A DNA stretch of 64,000 nt from Mytilus californianus (taxonomy: Eukaryota > Mollusca > Bivalvia > Mytilida > Mytilidae): the NCBI RefSeq assembly GCF_021869535.1, contig NW_026262734.1:110705088-110769087 (forward strand), in the 5' to 3' direction. Position numbers and translations under genes: made by a program. The notes beneath the pieces are model-generated. The model was not told where the DNA came from, did not search any database, and worked only from the letters and a program-made list of their open reading frames with translations. Below, one piece after another: positions 1 through 12,950 of the stretch (the stretch's first letter is position 1; every line of letters starts with the position of its first letter).

Positions 1-470
1 GGTACAGTAACTGGTATTTCCCGAAGAAAATGGTGGGTTAAACCTAGTTTTATAACTACTTACCTTTCCAATTGTATGACAGTTGTTTATAGTTCCGTTA
101 AATTGACAAAATTGGGTGAGTAATCCAAACAAAAATAATAGGTTAATGTGACAATAATTGGGATCCAGCAGGCACAACTGTGTAAACATACACCACTGAC
201 CAAAGAAATCAAACAAACATACAAATATATCTAACAAAGACTCCAACCAAAAAAGTTGTAGTTGATTGTAAATTGACAAGGATACTGATAAAAAAAAGTT
301 GTTGTAGTTGATAGTACATACCGTATATAGTATACACTTTCTCGATAAAGTACAAATTAAAATAGATATGAATACAAGGGTAAACAAAATGGAAACAACA
401 CTGTAAAAACACCTTGCATCCGAATCGAACCTTATGATCCACCTACACCAGGAACGCCGTAAATCAAAAA
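1..470. other. No gene recognised
   Basis: AT-rich sequence with no supported exon. A direct repetition around 250-310 (the string gttgtagttgat occurs twice) is the only local structure noticed. Confidence 0.6.
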
Positions 471-655
471 ACCGTTAGCGGGATGCATGAATACCGAGTC
501 ACGTCAAAAGTCAAAACCGTTAGCGGGATGCATGAATACCGAGTCACGTCAAAAGTCAAAAAACCGTTAGCGGGATGCATGAATACCGAGTCACGTCAAA
601 AGTCAAAACCGTTAGCGGGATGCATGAATACCGAGTCACGTCAAAGGTCAAACAA
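471..655. repeat. Tandem repeat, about 45-47 bp, 4 copies
   Basis: Four consecutive copies of a unit containing gttagcgggatgcatgaata and ending in cgtcaaaagtcaaaa. Copies differ by a 2-base indel in the A-rich linker, giving spacings near 45 and 47 bp. The unit is richer in CpG than its surroundings. The open frame across it (483-707) merely repeats the peptide MHEYRVTSKVK and is not taken as a gene. Confidence 0.9.
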
Positions 656-1084
656 CCAAAAGAAACAAAATAGCACAAAGACAAATAAAGGGAATACTGT
701 AAAGTAAATAAAAAGATACACAACTTCAGAATCTATTATAGCTTAAAACCATCTTGTCTTTTTTGTTAAGTAGACACCGAATTATTGTCAATTATGTCTT
801 GGTACTTTCCGATGAACCTTTTGAAGAAAAGGACGAGACGTTCTTCGACAAAACACTGGCCATGGCTTATTTTTTTTTTTTTTTTTTTTTGCTCAGACAC
901 CGATGACATTGGTTAAATGCATGTAATTGCTATGCTTTGTTTTAATAAGACAATTGGATCCCTCTGATCCTTTCCCACGTCACGTGTCCTCTAAGATCAA
1001 CCAGTTACAAACCACTGGGTTAGCCTTTCTACATGCTTTACTGATCTTTGTTCAATAAGACTAGACACAGATCAACTACATGTA
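656..1084. other. No gene recognised; T21 run
   Basis: Nothing is supported apart from a T homopolymer at about 870-890. Confidence 0.5.
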
Positions 1085-1087
1085 CAA

Positions 1088-1217
1088 GGGTCGGATCCAG
1101 GAATTTCTAGGCGATTTTACACTAAAATTCTATGTGTATCGTGAAAAACATGAGGTTTTTATATTTTTTAAGCGATCAAAGGGGGTCGGGTCGTACGCCC
1201 TCTTCGCCCCTGGATCC
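1088..1217. repeat. Small foldback repeat
   Basis: The segment opens with tcggatccagg and closes with cctggatccgc, so its ends are inverted copies. The same cctggatccgcc end occurs near 22045, so it is probably a dispersed element. The short frame 1080-1265 is a by-product. Confidence 0.45.
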
Positions 1218-1220
1218 GCC

Positions 1221-3100
1221 ATTGTGTACAATCAAATTCGGTATGTTCCGGTTGAGCGTGTTTAGGTACTAAACAGAAAAAGAAAGCCAGGTATTTGGAA
1301 GGAGAATTTGACATCATTAGATTGAAATGGCAGTGGAAATGAGTGCACTCGTCCGTAACAACTGCAGAAAATAATATAGAAATTTTCCCTTTTTCAAGTA
1401 AATGATCAATCCTATCATATACTAGTAGTTCTTGTTCTGTGTATTTTATTCCATCAGAGTAGAGAAGAGAAATATTCAGAAGTGAAAAGCTTTGTTTTCA
1501 CAACGTTTTATGTGAAAAATAAAATGTACCTTTAATGTAATGGTGTTTCGACTTAACTAACACCTTATTTATGCGTGATATATCCCTTAGATAAAACATT
1601 GTATAAAAGTGGATACACTTCGTGGATTTTGTATGATTTAAATCAAAGATGACATTCCAGAATTATAGTTACAATAGGGGCCAAACGACATTGAGTCGTA
1701 TGACCTAACAAGCGTGTATCATTTCTTATTTTCCGTTAAAAGATAGAAAAAAAAAAACAATTGTTAAAATTGTGAACCATTGCTATTTTTCATATTGTTA
1801 GAAGTACAAAAGTGTAATTCATAATACATATCCTTTTTAATCATTTTGTTAAACTTGTGTTTAAAAAGACCTTTTAAAGAGGGTTTCCGCAGATAACATC
1901 TTTTTGATGTTTTGTTTTCTTTGATCATCCAAAAGTACATATTCATTACATGCATTAACAATTAAATGAAAGTCGTTCATTTATAATATAATCTTAATAA
2001 CAGTATTAAACACTGTAGTCGTGAAGTACACCTTGAATGAAAGGTATTAACATACATGTACATATACATGTACATCCGTGTGTGTAACACTAATTCATGT
2101 CTCATTGATTTAAACCAAGGCCGTTATTTAAATGTAATATTGCGACGGATAATTTTCTAACTTGTTTATTACACCAATCTACCTTTTCGGCTTGATTCAT
2201 CTCATACAGATTTTTCACTGTATATTTCATACTTTTTAAAAATTTTCGTAGGGTCACTTTTGTTTAATTTAAACATGGTACCACTAGAAGCATAACTGCC
2301 ATAGGTTTTTTTTATAATATTGTTATGAAACGGTTTCATCTGCTGTTATTTTTAACACAAGTATTATTTTTGTCATGAAATTTGGTGTTTACATCAGAAG
2401 AAGACAAAAACAATTAAGGAAAAAACGGTGACAAATCTTTGTCTTTGCAAATATCCATAAACGCTTAATATTTTTTTGATCAAATGTGTTATATGAAATA
2501 TATATAGTTTACAAATGTAGACGTCGAATACTGATGTTCATACAACGTAGGATATTGCATATTTTTAACGCTGGGTCGTAAAACACTTAAAATAGTTGAA
2601 CACTCGCTAATATAAATAGTCCATTGACTTTCCACACAGTATATGTTAAATGTCTTTATGAACAAAATATATGTTTGAAACAAAGTGAACTTGGGTCATT
2701 TGTTCCCTAACATTACGAGATTCATACGTATATATCCGTATTCGGTCCTTTTTTATGCTTATTCATGTGTATATCTCCCTCAAATTATTTTAATTGGATT
2801 GGCATAAATCAGCCATTTCGTGAAATAACGTTTTTACACCACTGTCCTTATGTATAGGAATAATTCCGCATTCTTTATTTGCCAGTCCAGAAGCTGCAGT
2901 GAAATGGTGGTTGTTGGTTGCCGTCTGTGATACTTGTTTCATAATCTAATTCATTCTGGGTATTATTTTCAATAGCGTACACCAAAAACGTTATGATTGG
3001 CTAACAATATCCGCAACAATGGAAATTTCAGCAATGAGGTGACGTTATTTTCATTTTGGTGTACGAACATTGGGATTACCCAGAGTCTTTTCGAATTGTT
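1221..3100. other. No gene recognised
   Basis: About 1.9 kb of AT-rich DNA. Short frames here (1764-1961 and 2489-2683, minus) have no recognisable composition or motifs and no supporting splice signals. Confidence 0.5.
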
Positions 3101-3114
3101 TCCTGTCTTGGTAA

Positions 3115-3260
3115 AAGCCTTTTATGGCTTACTATATGGTGTTGGTTTTATATTACTTTGTTGGGGGTCGTACGGCGACAAAGTTGTTTACACAATTGTT
3201 CCTTGGTTTTTGGTAGATAGTTGTCTCATTGGCAATCATATCACATCTCCTTTATATATG
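3115..3260 (-). repeat. Mussel dispersed repeat family A, diverged fragment
   Basis: Contains the family A end in antisense form (agttgtctcattggcaatca), preceded by a diverged 'ttttatggcttactatatggtg ... cgtacgg' body. Family A recurs at 17.3, 18.3, 23.4, 29.9, 45.0, 50.1, 51.8, 56.2, 58.7, 59.8 and 63.1 kb. The 154-codon frame 2997-3461 runs through this repeat. Confidence 0.7.
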
Positions 3261-3785
3261 TTCAACTTACTAAGGCCTTGCCTGTTTTGGATATGTAGGA
3301 TATACAATAGAAAAACAAAGGATATGGGGTATCCATCAATGAAACGAAATCAGTACACACAAAAAGCAAAGGAACAGCGCTTTTATCGCTGTTCTTCATC
3401 TCAAAGTCACAGAGAGGCCTTGAACATGGAGCAAAAAACTCTCACCTCACTGCAAGTTTAAGACAGCTCCTAGCACCGGCTTGAGCGGAATGTATACATA
3501 CTTTGAATAAATACATAGAGGTAAGATCCGATTAAGATTCATATTGGAACTGAAACTATTATCTTATGAAAGATATGTTGCCCGTGGTCTTCAGTATCTA
3601 ACCAACATTGTCAATGCAAAATTCGGAACAAGACAGTAAATCCGGGAAAGTGGTCCTCACAAGGTTGTCAATATAAGAATATTTATTTGTCTACTGACTT
3701 ATTTTTCTTATATACAATGCGCTGAAGTATCTTTTTATTAGCATAATGTTTCCAGGAGGTAAAGTGTAAAGCAGTATAAAAGTAT
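3261..3785. other. No gene recognised
   Basis: No exon is supported. A small perfect palindrome-like stretch, agcgcttttatcgct, lies at about 3377. Confidence 0.4.
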
Positions 3786-3786
3786 A

Positions 3787-4015
3787 TTTAAAGAGAGTCG
3801 AAAGATACCAAAGGGACATTCAAACTCATTAGTCGAAAAAAACTGACAATGGCATGGCAATAAAAAAAGAGAAAAACGACGAAAAGCCAACAACAGTACA
3901 CAAAACACAACATAGAAACTAAAGACAGAGCAACACGAACCCTACCAAATGTAAACCGAATCAAAATAAAACTTTCATATTCGTATGATGTAATATGCTG
4001 GAATACATTCCTCAT
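3787..4015 (+). repeat. Dispersed repeat family B, fragment
   Basis: Starts gagagtcgaaagataccaaa and continues through the family's landmarks (gacattcaaactcattagtcg, acagtacacaaaacacaaca, gagcaacacgaaccctac). The same order is seen at 7905-8170 and 31980-32470. The minus-strand frame 3788-4015 is a shadow of it. Confidence 0.75.
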
Positions 4016-4139
4016 TCAGAAGGCCATTGCATATTTTTATGGAATTACATATATAACACAAATATGAAAATAAAAAAAAATTAACATATTCATGATGGCT
4101 AACTAGTACTTCCACATACCTCTTAGGTTTACTCTCCAT

Positions 4140-4145
4140 TTTATT
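4140..4145 (-). terminator. Polyadenylation signal of the ABHD15-like gene
   Basis: Minus-strand AATAAA, 44-49 bases beyond the stop codon of the hydrolase. It fits the end of a last exon. Confidence 0.6.
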
Positions 4146-4188
4146 CAACAAATTAAACTTAACAAATAATTTAACAATAAATATTACA

Positions 4189-5663
4189 TTATATAGTCGA
4201 TCTCGCAGGACTTTTATTGTAATTAATCGTATATCCTTTCATTGTAAATTCCAATATTGCTTCTAAATAATCTATAACAACTCTATCGGCCCACGAAAGA
4301 GCTGCAATGTCATCTAAGAATCCGCCATGACCGCCATATTTGGGCATCAACATGAAAAAGTTAGGATAATATTTGAATAGATCTAATGGAATGTTTTTAT
4401 TAGAATGAAGAGGGTCGTCTTCACTGGAAATAAATAATAATGGCACAGATATGTCGTCCACATCTCTGAGCGGATTGTTTCTGTCCCAGAATTCCTCTAA
4501 ATCACTGTACCCGTACATTTTACAAAATACAGCTTCATCGAACTGTTTGTAGGTCCAAGCTTTCAGAGCTTTCGGAACATCAATAATTTTCGTCAAAGCT
4601 TTCGCGTGTTTCCAGACAACTCTCTTTAATAATGTTAAAAATAAAAGATCATAAATACCATTTAATTTCGTTGACGTTCTATGAGCAACTTCAAAAGAAG
4701 CAGAAACGCTAACTCCCGCGCTGATTTGAGCAGAAGATCCGAATTCTCCTAGATACGAGAGTAAACACTCACTTCCGGTGCCGTAAGAGACACATGTTAC
4801 AAGTGCTTTAGGATATTTTCCATTTATGTATTTTATTACTTGCCTGAAATCAGAGGGATCACCATAGCTTTGTAGTTTTGGTGTCGTTAAGAACGAATTT
4901 CCAAGTCCTCTCCTATTAAATACAACTGGTTGAAATCCTCGTTTTGCTGCGTATTGACATATTTTAGAAAGCCCGCCTGCAGTTCCACACAGTCCTGGAA
5001 TAACTATTAACACCGTTCTCCTTTTCTTTCGGTGAAGATGTAAATTTACCACCCAATCTAACGCTACCACACCCCTATCTTTTAATTGAAGATATTCTCG
5101 CTTAAACTGAACACTGCATTGTGGAATAAAAAAGGGTAAAAATGTCTGAATATGTTTATTTCTCATCCAAAAGGGTGGCGAAAACTGACGAGTTGCCAAT
5201 CTACATTTTTTAATAAGATGTGATGCTAAAGTCGATTCTTTGAAATATAATCTTGGATAAACCTCGGTTGTTTGTAGTAAGGATTTTATGTAACACAATG
5301 CACTCCATAAAATAGTTCCAATTATTGCAACATAAAATGGTAAATATATAATCGTATAGATAGCTAACATAGTAGGAGACTCTGATTTTTCTTTCACTTC
5401 TTCACCTTTCTCACTCTCCGGTATCGATAATCCAAACGATAAGTTGTAAATGTTTAATAATGTAATGTCCAGTTTCTGAAAACATCGCCTTACGGGCAGA
5501 AAACACTGTTCGTTGATCATTTGAACCGTAATAACGCTGTCATCAGTTATAACTTCAATGTCACGCGTCAATGAACAATATAACTCCGCCTTATTAAAGG
5601 GGTCGTTGTTTCTCGGTGCAATGGCAGAGATGTAATATGAAGTGATCCACCGCTTTGTTACGT
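4189..5663 (-). CDS. abhd15: ABHD15-like alpha/beta-hydrolase, last coding exon (5' partial)
   Basis: Member of the ABHD1/3/15 branch of alpha/beta hydrolases, closest by eye to ABHD15. Vertebrate ABHD15 is membrane-associated and linked to PDE3B and control of lipolysis; that role is not shown here. Numbering from the TTG at 5571: hydrophobic membrane segment about 68-96; oxyanion-type IPGLCG 191-196; nucleophile elbow CVSYG with Ser262; YLGEFGSS 273-280; WDRNNPLRDVD 362-372; acid residue in SSEDDP (Asp385/386); GGHGGF with His415. The usual first Gly of GxSxG is Cys, and ABHD15 relatives also deviate at this site. The frame stays open upstream of TTG to a minus-strand acceptor (tatttttacag before 5663), so TTG is not the start. 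The protein continues into an unseen 5' exon, or begins at Met18 (5520). AATAAA follows at 4145-4140. No stop or frameshift interrupts it. Confidence 0.85.
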
Positions 5664-7040
5664 CTGTAAAAATATTGGAAAAATCATTATATTATTATAT
5701 TGACTCTCTGCCAATCAGGAAACGGAGACCTACTCCAAATCAGTTTCAATACAATAACAGAAATCCAATTTTGTTATGATAAACAACGATAAGTGTGAAT
5801 TACTTTCGTTGGATATATCACAACGATCGTGATTGAACAGATTTGATTAACATTCCTCATTGAAATATCTTGTCAGTATTATCTTAAGTATTTCTTATCG
5901 ATATATAGGTATTTATTTTACAGAATTTTAGATTCTTTCTTGCATGTAAGCTGACTGTACAGTTGATTTATGACGAAGCAGATATTCTCTATCAATCATG
6001 ACGTCTTACATATCATAAGAACTTAGCTGTTTCTTATAATTAGTTATCAACGGAATTATAGGTACCAACCATTCATCTTCTGTGGGTGTGGGACATGGTT
6101 TGTTTTCTCAACAAATGTTTGATTCTATATTATATGAAAAAAGTGCTTCAAAAGAATAGTTTGCATTTTTAAAATTAATAAATAAATACAATAATTAAAT
6201 ACAAAATTGAGTTTAAAAAAAAATCTTTTTCTTCTATATCATTTAAAAAATAGTTAAATTTTGATTTAAAGTAGCTGACCAGGGGTGTCTAAATGTTCGA
6301 CGATATATTTTTCTTAAACTTCTGTTAAAGACTTCTGGGTCAATGTACTTTCAAATTTCAATAATTTAAATCTATCAAGTATTTAGCCATTTTCAAAATA
6401 CTTAAAAATATTGAGCAACCATTATGGATTTTTTCCTTGGTTGTATGTTAAAAAATACCCCGTAATAATGTTAAAATCTCATAAGGAACTGCGATAATAC
6501 CGTGGCGAATATAAAATATTAAGGAAACATTGAACAAAAATTTAAACGGGCTTAGTGTGTAATAAATATAAAGAAGACATTGGGGTATATCTTTCTGTTT
6601 CTTTCAATTATTCGAATACAATATGGAATTATCCTTCCAGAAGTCAGCAGCGTTTACCAGAAAGAATAATAATTAAACTATCAGAAAAGTCCTACAAATA
6701 GATAAAGGATGTATCCATTTAATGGTCCAGCAGTACTCAAATATACCAATGATTGTATATACTGTTCTATACATGTATGAAATTACATAACCTCGGACTC
6801 CTCGTGATTCATTTTAACTTAAATATCTATAGTTAACTTTTGTGTTCAAGCTTTTAAGAGAAACTTTGATGATAAGAGCTAAATAAAGATTTAAAGTCAC
6901 TGAACCAAGTCTAAATATATATGCCATTTCTGAAGGGTTGGATGGGGTTATAGAAAGGAGGAGAATACGTATAAAAAGTTAACTATAAAGAATAAATACG
7001 AATGCAAAACAATAAATAGGGAAAATGGCCTTAATATTAA
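5664..7040. other. Intron / intergenic, no gene recognised
   Basis: Immediately upstream of the hydrolase exon is a pyrimidine-rich acceptor tract, read on the minus strand. The rest is AT-rich and I could not identify the missing 5' exon. Earlier exons of the plus-strand candidate at 7.05 kb were also not found. Confidence 0.4.
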
Positions 7041-7049
7041 ATAGAACAG

Positions 7050-7275
7050 GAATAAACCTCCTCCCTTGTGGCCTCCTCGTGAAATTGCTAAAAGGAAGCA
7101 GAGTAATCCTAGATACGAGGCATTGGAATTAACTTCGCCATTCCGACCGAAAGTGGCTGCGTATATATCCCGCACAGCCAAATGGAAGCCCATCTTTAGC
7201 ATGGGTTTTACTGTAGGAGTGGAGATGTCAAGGATGAACACATCGCATTATTCCAGTCAATCCTTGGGTAACTAA
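7050..7275 (+). CDS. Candidate last exon of an unrecognised protein (5' partial)
   Basis: An open frame of 75 codons ends in TAA at 7273-7275, with AATAAA at 7282-7287. It has no ATG near its beginning. The frame is closed upstream by TAG at 7042-7044, and the only AG that could serve as acceptor is at 7048-7049 (aacag), giving a phase-1 exon. The peptide has a coding-like composition: a proline-rich start (KPPPLWPPRE), then basic KRKQSNPRYEALEL, then FRPKVAAYISRTAKWKPIF, then serine-rich HYSSQSLGN at the end. I do not recognise the family. The stretch is richer in GC and less repetitive than its neighbours. The pyrimidine tract before the acceptor is weak. It could instead be a decayed gene fragment. 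The minus-strand frame 6948-7241 is a shadow. Confidence 0.4.
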
Positions 7276-7281
7276 GAGTAC

Positions 7282-7287
7282 AATAAA
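7282..7287 (+). terminator. Candidate polyadenylation signal
   Basis: AATAAA 7 bases after the stop of the candidate exon. It is closer to the stop than usual but is the nearest signal. Confidence 0.35.
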
Positions 7288-7290
7288 CTT

Positions 7291-7904
7291 ATGTCGATTT
7301 TAATGTGATAACGACTTTTCAACAATACAGATTGAAATAACTTGTTTGTGTAATCAAAGCATATCTTGTACATGTATAACTTATAGAACATAGAAATCGT
7401 GTATTTTGTGTTTTTAGGTATAACATGATTTTTGCTAGCTCATTATAAATGTAGGAAGGCTTAACTTTTTATTAGCGCTCAATCAACTTCTCAAACATGT
7501 AAAATATATAAATTGAGTCGTTACAAAATAATCCAGATTACTTTGTTCCATATAGTTTATTGACTTGTCAAAGCTTTTAAATACATCAAATTATCAAACA
7601 GTTATATAAGATCTCTGGAGAAAAGATTCTGTGATGATTTATAGTATAGTCCGATTTTAACGTAGATGTATTTTCCAACTGTATATAAATGTGTCGAGTT
7701 GAATAACCTTGATAATACATTAGTTAGTTCTTTGCTACTTTATCTTCGGTTTATTTTTTCTGCGTGATCTTCGCAAAACGTTTTTGTCGAACTCGTGATC
7801 AGATTATCATTGCCCTTAATTTTGTATCTAAATCAAATGCAAATTAAAGAAACCTCTTCCACATAAAAATACAATATAATCTACAAATTTACTTTGCAAT
7901 ATCT
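7291..7904. other. No gene recognised
   Basis: AT-rich sequence with no supported feature. Confidence 0.5.
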
Positions 7905-8215
7905 AGCTCTTGAAAAGGAAACAATGCAAAAGAGAGGCGAAGGATACCAAAGGAACATTCAAACTTGTAAGTAGAAAACAAACCGACAACGCCATGGCTA
8001 AAAAAAGAAAAAGACAAACAGACAGACAACAGTACACAAAACACAACATAGAAATCCGACTGAGCAACACGAACCCCAACAAACCTGGGGTGATACATGT
8101 ATCAGGTGCTCCGGAAGGGTAAGCAAATCCTGCTCCCCATGTTGTGTGGGCCATGCAATTGATCGTGGCTGTCCTATAGTCTCTGATGCATATTTAGTAC
8201 CACTGGTATTCATAC
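7905..8215 (+). repeat. Dispersed repeat family B, fuller copy
   Basis: Runs from gagaggcgaaggataccaaa through the acagacaacagtacac and gagcaacacgaacccc landmarks to gctccggaagggtaagc and cctgctccccatg. It ends 75 bp before the long satellite. Four overlapping short frames here on both strands are by-products of the repeat. Confidence 0.75.
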
Positions 8216-10312
8216 CACATTTCCTTATTATTTAAAAACATACTCAATTCAACAGAAATATAATACATAACAGTCAAATACTTTAATATCGTGGAATTCT
8301 TGGCGATAACCTACACCTAAATATAAACATATATACACCAACAATCTTGGCGATAACCTACAAATACACATCAACATATATACACCAACAATCTTGGCGA
8401 CAACCTACACCTAAACATCAACATATATACACCAACAATCTTGGCGATAACCTACAAATAAACATCAACATATATACACCAACAATCTTGGCGACAACCT
8501 ACACCTAAACATCAACATATATACACCAACAATCTTGGCGATAACCTACAAATAAACATCAACATATATACACCAACAATCTTGGCGACAACCTACACCT
8601 AAATATCAACATATATACACCAACAATCTTGGCGATAACCTACAAATAAACATCAACATATATACACCAACAATCTTGGCGACAACCTACACCTAAACAT
8701 CAACATATATACACCAACAATCTTGGCGATAACCTACACCTAAACAACAACATATATACATCAACAATCTTGGCGATAACCTACACCTAAACATCAACGT
8801 ATATACACCAACAATCTTGTCGATAACCTACACCTATACATCAACACATATACACCAACAATCTTGGCGATAACCTACACCTTATCAACAACATATATAT
8901 ACCACCATCTTGGCGATAACCTACACCTAAACATCAACATATATACACCACAATCTTGGCGATAACCTACACCTAAACATCAACATATATACACCAACAA
9001 TCTTGGCGATAACCTACACCTAAACCTCACCATATATACACCACCATCTTGGCGATAACCTACACCTAAACATCAACATATATACACCATCATCTTGGGG
9101 ATAAACTACACCTAAACATCAACACATGAACACCAACAATATTGGCGATAACCTACACCTAAACATCAACATATATACACCAACAATCTTGGCGATAACC
9201 TACACCTAAACATCAACATATATACACCAACAATCTTGGCGATAACCTACACCTAAACCTCACCATATATACACCACCATCTTGGCGATAACCTACACCT
9301 AAACATCAACATATATACACCATCATCTTGGCGATAAATTACACCTAAACATCAACACATATACACCAACAATATTGGCGATAACCTACACCTAAACATC
9401 AACATATATACACCAACAATTTTGGCGATAACCTACACCTAAACATCAACATCTATACACAACAATCCTGGCGATAACCTACACCTAAACATCAACATAT
9501 ATATACCAACAATCTTGGCGATAACCTACACCTAAATATCAACATATATACACCAACAATCTTGGCGATAACCTACACCTAAACATCAACATATATACAC
9601 CACCATCTTGGCGATAACCTACATTTAAACATCAGCATATATACACCACAATCTTGGCGATAACCTACACCTAAACATCAACACATATACACCAACAATC
9701 TTGGCGATAACCTACACCTAAACATCAACATATATACACCAACAATCTTGGCGATAACTTACATCTAAACATCAACATATATACACCAACAAACTTGGCG
9801 ATAACCTACACCTAAACATCAACATATATAAACCAACTATATTGGCAATAACCTACACCTAAACATCAACATATATACACCAACAAACTTGGCGATAACC
9901 TACACCTAAACATCAACATATATAAACCAACAATATTGGCAATAACCTACACCTAAACATCAACATATATACACCAACAAACTTGGCGATAACCTACACC
10001 TAAACATCAACATATATAAACCAACAATCTTGGCGATAACCTACACCTTAACATCAACATATATACACCAACAATCTTGGCGATAACCTACACATTAACA
10101 TCAACATATATACACCAACAACTTGGCGATAACCTACACTTAAACATCAACATATATACACCAACAATCTTGGCGATAACCTTCACCTTAACATCAACAT
10201 ATATACACCACAATCTTGGCGATAACATACACCTAAACAACAACATATATACACCAACAATCCTCGCGATAACCTACACCTAAACATCAACATATATACA
10301 CCAACAATCTTG

Positions 10313-11575
10313 GCGACAACCTACACCTAAACATCAACATATATACACCAACAATCTTGGCGATAACCTACAAATAAACATCAACATATATACACCAACA
10401 ATCTTGGTGATAACCTACACCTAAACAACAACATATATACACCAACAATCCTCGCGATAACCTACACCTAAACAACAACATATATACACCTACAATCTTG
10501 GCGATAACCTACACCTAAACAACAACATATATACACCAACAATCCTCGCGATAACCTTCACCTAAGCAACAACATATATACACCTACAATCTTGGCGATA
10601 ACCTTCACCTAAACAACAACATATATACAACAACAATCTTGACGATAACCTACACCTAAACATCAACATATATAAACCAACAATATTGGCAATAACCTAC
10701 ACCTAAACTTCAACATATATACACCAACAAACTTGGCGAAAACCTACACCTAAACATCAACATATATACACCAACAATCTTGGCGATAACCTACTCCTAA
10801 ACAACAACATATATACACCAACAATCTTGACGATAACCTACACCTAAACATCAACATATATACACCAACAATCTTGGCGATAACCTACACCTAAACATCA
10901 ACATATATAAACCAACAATATTGGCAATAACCTACACCTAAACATCAACATATATACACCAACAAACTTGGCGATAACCTACACCTAAACATCAACATAT
11001 ATAAACCAACAATATTGGCAATAACCTACACCTAAACATCAACATATATACACCAACAAACTTGGCGATAACCTACACCTAAACATCAACATATATAAAC
11101 CAACAATCTTGGCGATAACCTACACCTTAACATCAACATATATACACCAACAATCTTGGCGATAACCTACACATAAACATCAACAATATACACCAACAAT
11201 CTTGGCGATAACCTACACTTAAACATCAACATATATACACCAACAATCTTGGCGATAACCTTCACCTTAACATCAACATATATACACCACAATCTTGGCG
11301 ATAACATACACCTAAACAACACCATATATACACCAACAATCCTCGCGATAACCTACACCTAAACATCAACATATATACACCAACAATCTTGGCGATAACC
11401 TACTCCTAAACAACAACATATATACACCAACAATCTTGGCGATAACCTACTCCTAAACAACAACATATATACACCAACAATCTTGGCGATAACCTACACC
11501 TAAACAACAACATATATACACCACCATCTTGGCGATAACCTACTCCTAAACAACAACATATATACACCAACAATC
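10313..11575. repeat. Satellite segmental duplication, copy 1 (partner 12937-14200)
   Basis: The variant order from the gcgacaacc unit at 10313, through gcaacaaca-type and 'aatattggcaataacc' dimers, to the ctactcc units reappears about 2624-2626 bp later. The partner diverges after about 14185. Confidence 0.8.
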
Positions 11576-12950
11576 TTGGCGATAACCTACACCTAAACAT
11601 CAACATATATAAACCAACAATCTTGGCGATAACCTACACCTTAACATCAACATATATACATCAACAATCTTGGCGATAACCTACACATAAACATCAACAT
11701 ATATACACCAACAATCTTGGCGATAACCTACACTTAAACATCAACATATATACACCAACAATCTTGGCGATAACCTTCACCTTAACATCAACATATATAC
11801 ACCACAATCTTGGCGATAACATACACCTAAACAACAACATATATACACCAACAATCCTCGCGATAACCTACACCTAAACATCAACATATATACACCAACA
11901 ATCTTGGCGATAACCTACTCCTAAACAACAACATATATACACCAACAATCTTGGCGATAACCTACTCCTAAACAACAACATATATACACCAACAATCTTG
12001 GCGATAACCTACACCTAAACAACAACATATATACACCACCATCTTGGCGATAACCTACTCCTAAACAACAACATATATACACCAACAATCTTGGCGATAA
12101 CCTACACCTAAACATCAACATATATAAACCAACAATCTTGGCGATAACCTACACCTTAACATCAACATATATACACCAACAAACTTGGCGATAACCTACA
12201 CATAAACATCAACATATATACACCAACAATCTTGGCGATAACCTACACTTAAACATCAACATATATACACCAACAATCTTGGCGATAACCTTCACCTTAA
12301 CATCAACATATATACACCACAATCTTGGCGATAACATACACCTAAACAACAACATATATACACCAACAATCCTCGCGATAACCTACACCTAAACATCAAC
12401 ATATATACACCAACAATCTTGGCGATAACCTACTCCTAAACAACAACATATATACACCAACAATCTAGGCGATAACCTACTCCTAAACAACAACATATAT
12501 ACACCAACAATCTTGGCGATAACCTACACCTAAACAACAACATATATACACCACCATCTTGGCGATAACCTACTCCTAAACAACAACATATATACACCAA
12601 CAATCTTGGCGATAACCTACACCTAAACATCAACATATATAAACCAACAATCTTGGCGATAACCTACACCTTAACATCAACATATATACACCAACAATCT
12701 TGGCGATAACCTACACATAAACATCAACATATATACACCAACAATCTTGGCGATAACCTACACTTAAACATCAACATATATACACCAACAATCTTGGCGA
12801 TAACCTTCACCTTAACATCAACATATATACACCACAATCTTGGCGATAACATACACCTAAACAACAACATATATACACCAACAATCCTCGCGATAACCTA
12901 CACCTAAACATCAACATATATACACCAACAATCTTGGCGACAACCTACAC
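11406..12950. repeat. 515-bp higher-order repeat, three copies
   Basis: Blocks at 11406-11920, 11921-12435 and 12436-12950 repeat the same ordered series of 11 variant monomers with an exact 515-bp offset. That is 11 x 47 minus 2, because two monomers in the series lack one base. Differences between copies are few (for example ctaggc for cttggc near 12465). Confidence 0.9.

Noticed and set aside
2997..3461. 154-codon plus-strand open frame
   Set aside because: It runs through a diverged family A repeat (cgtacggcgac, ttgtctcattggcaatc). The peptide is repeat translation with no recognisable domain.
6948..7241. 97-codon minus frame
   Set aside because: It is antisense to the better-supported plus-strand candidate exon and is low-complexity hydrophobic.
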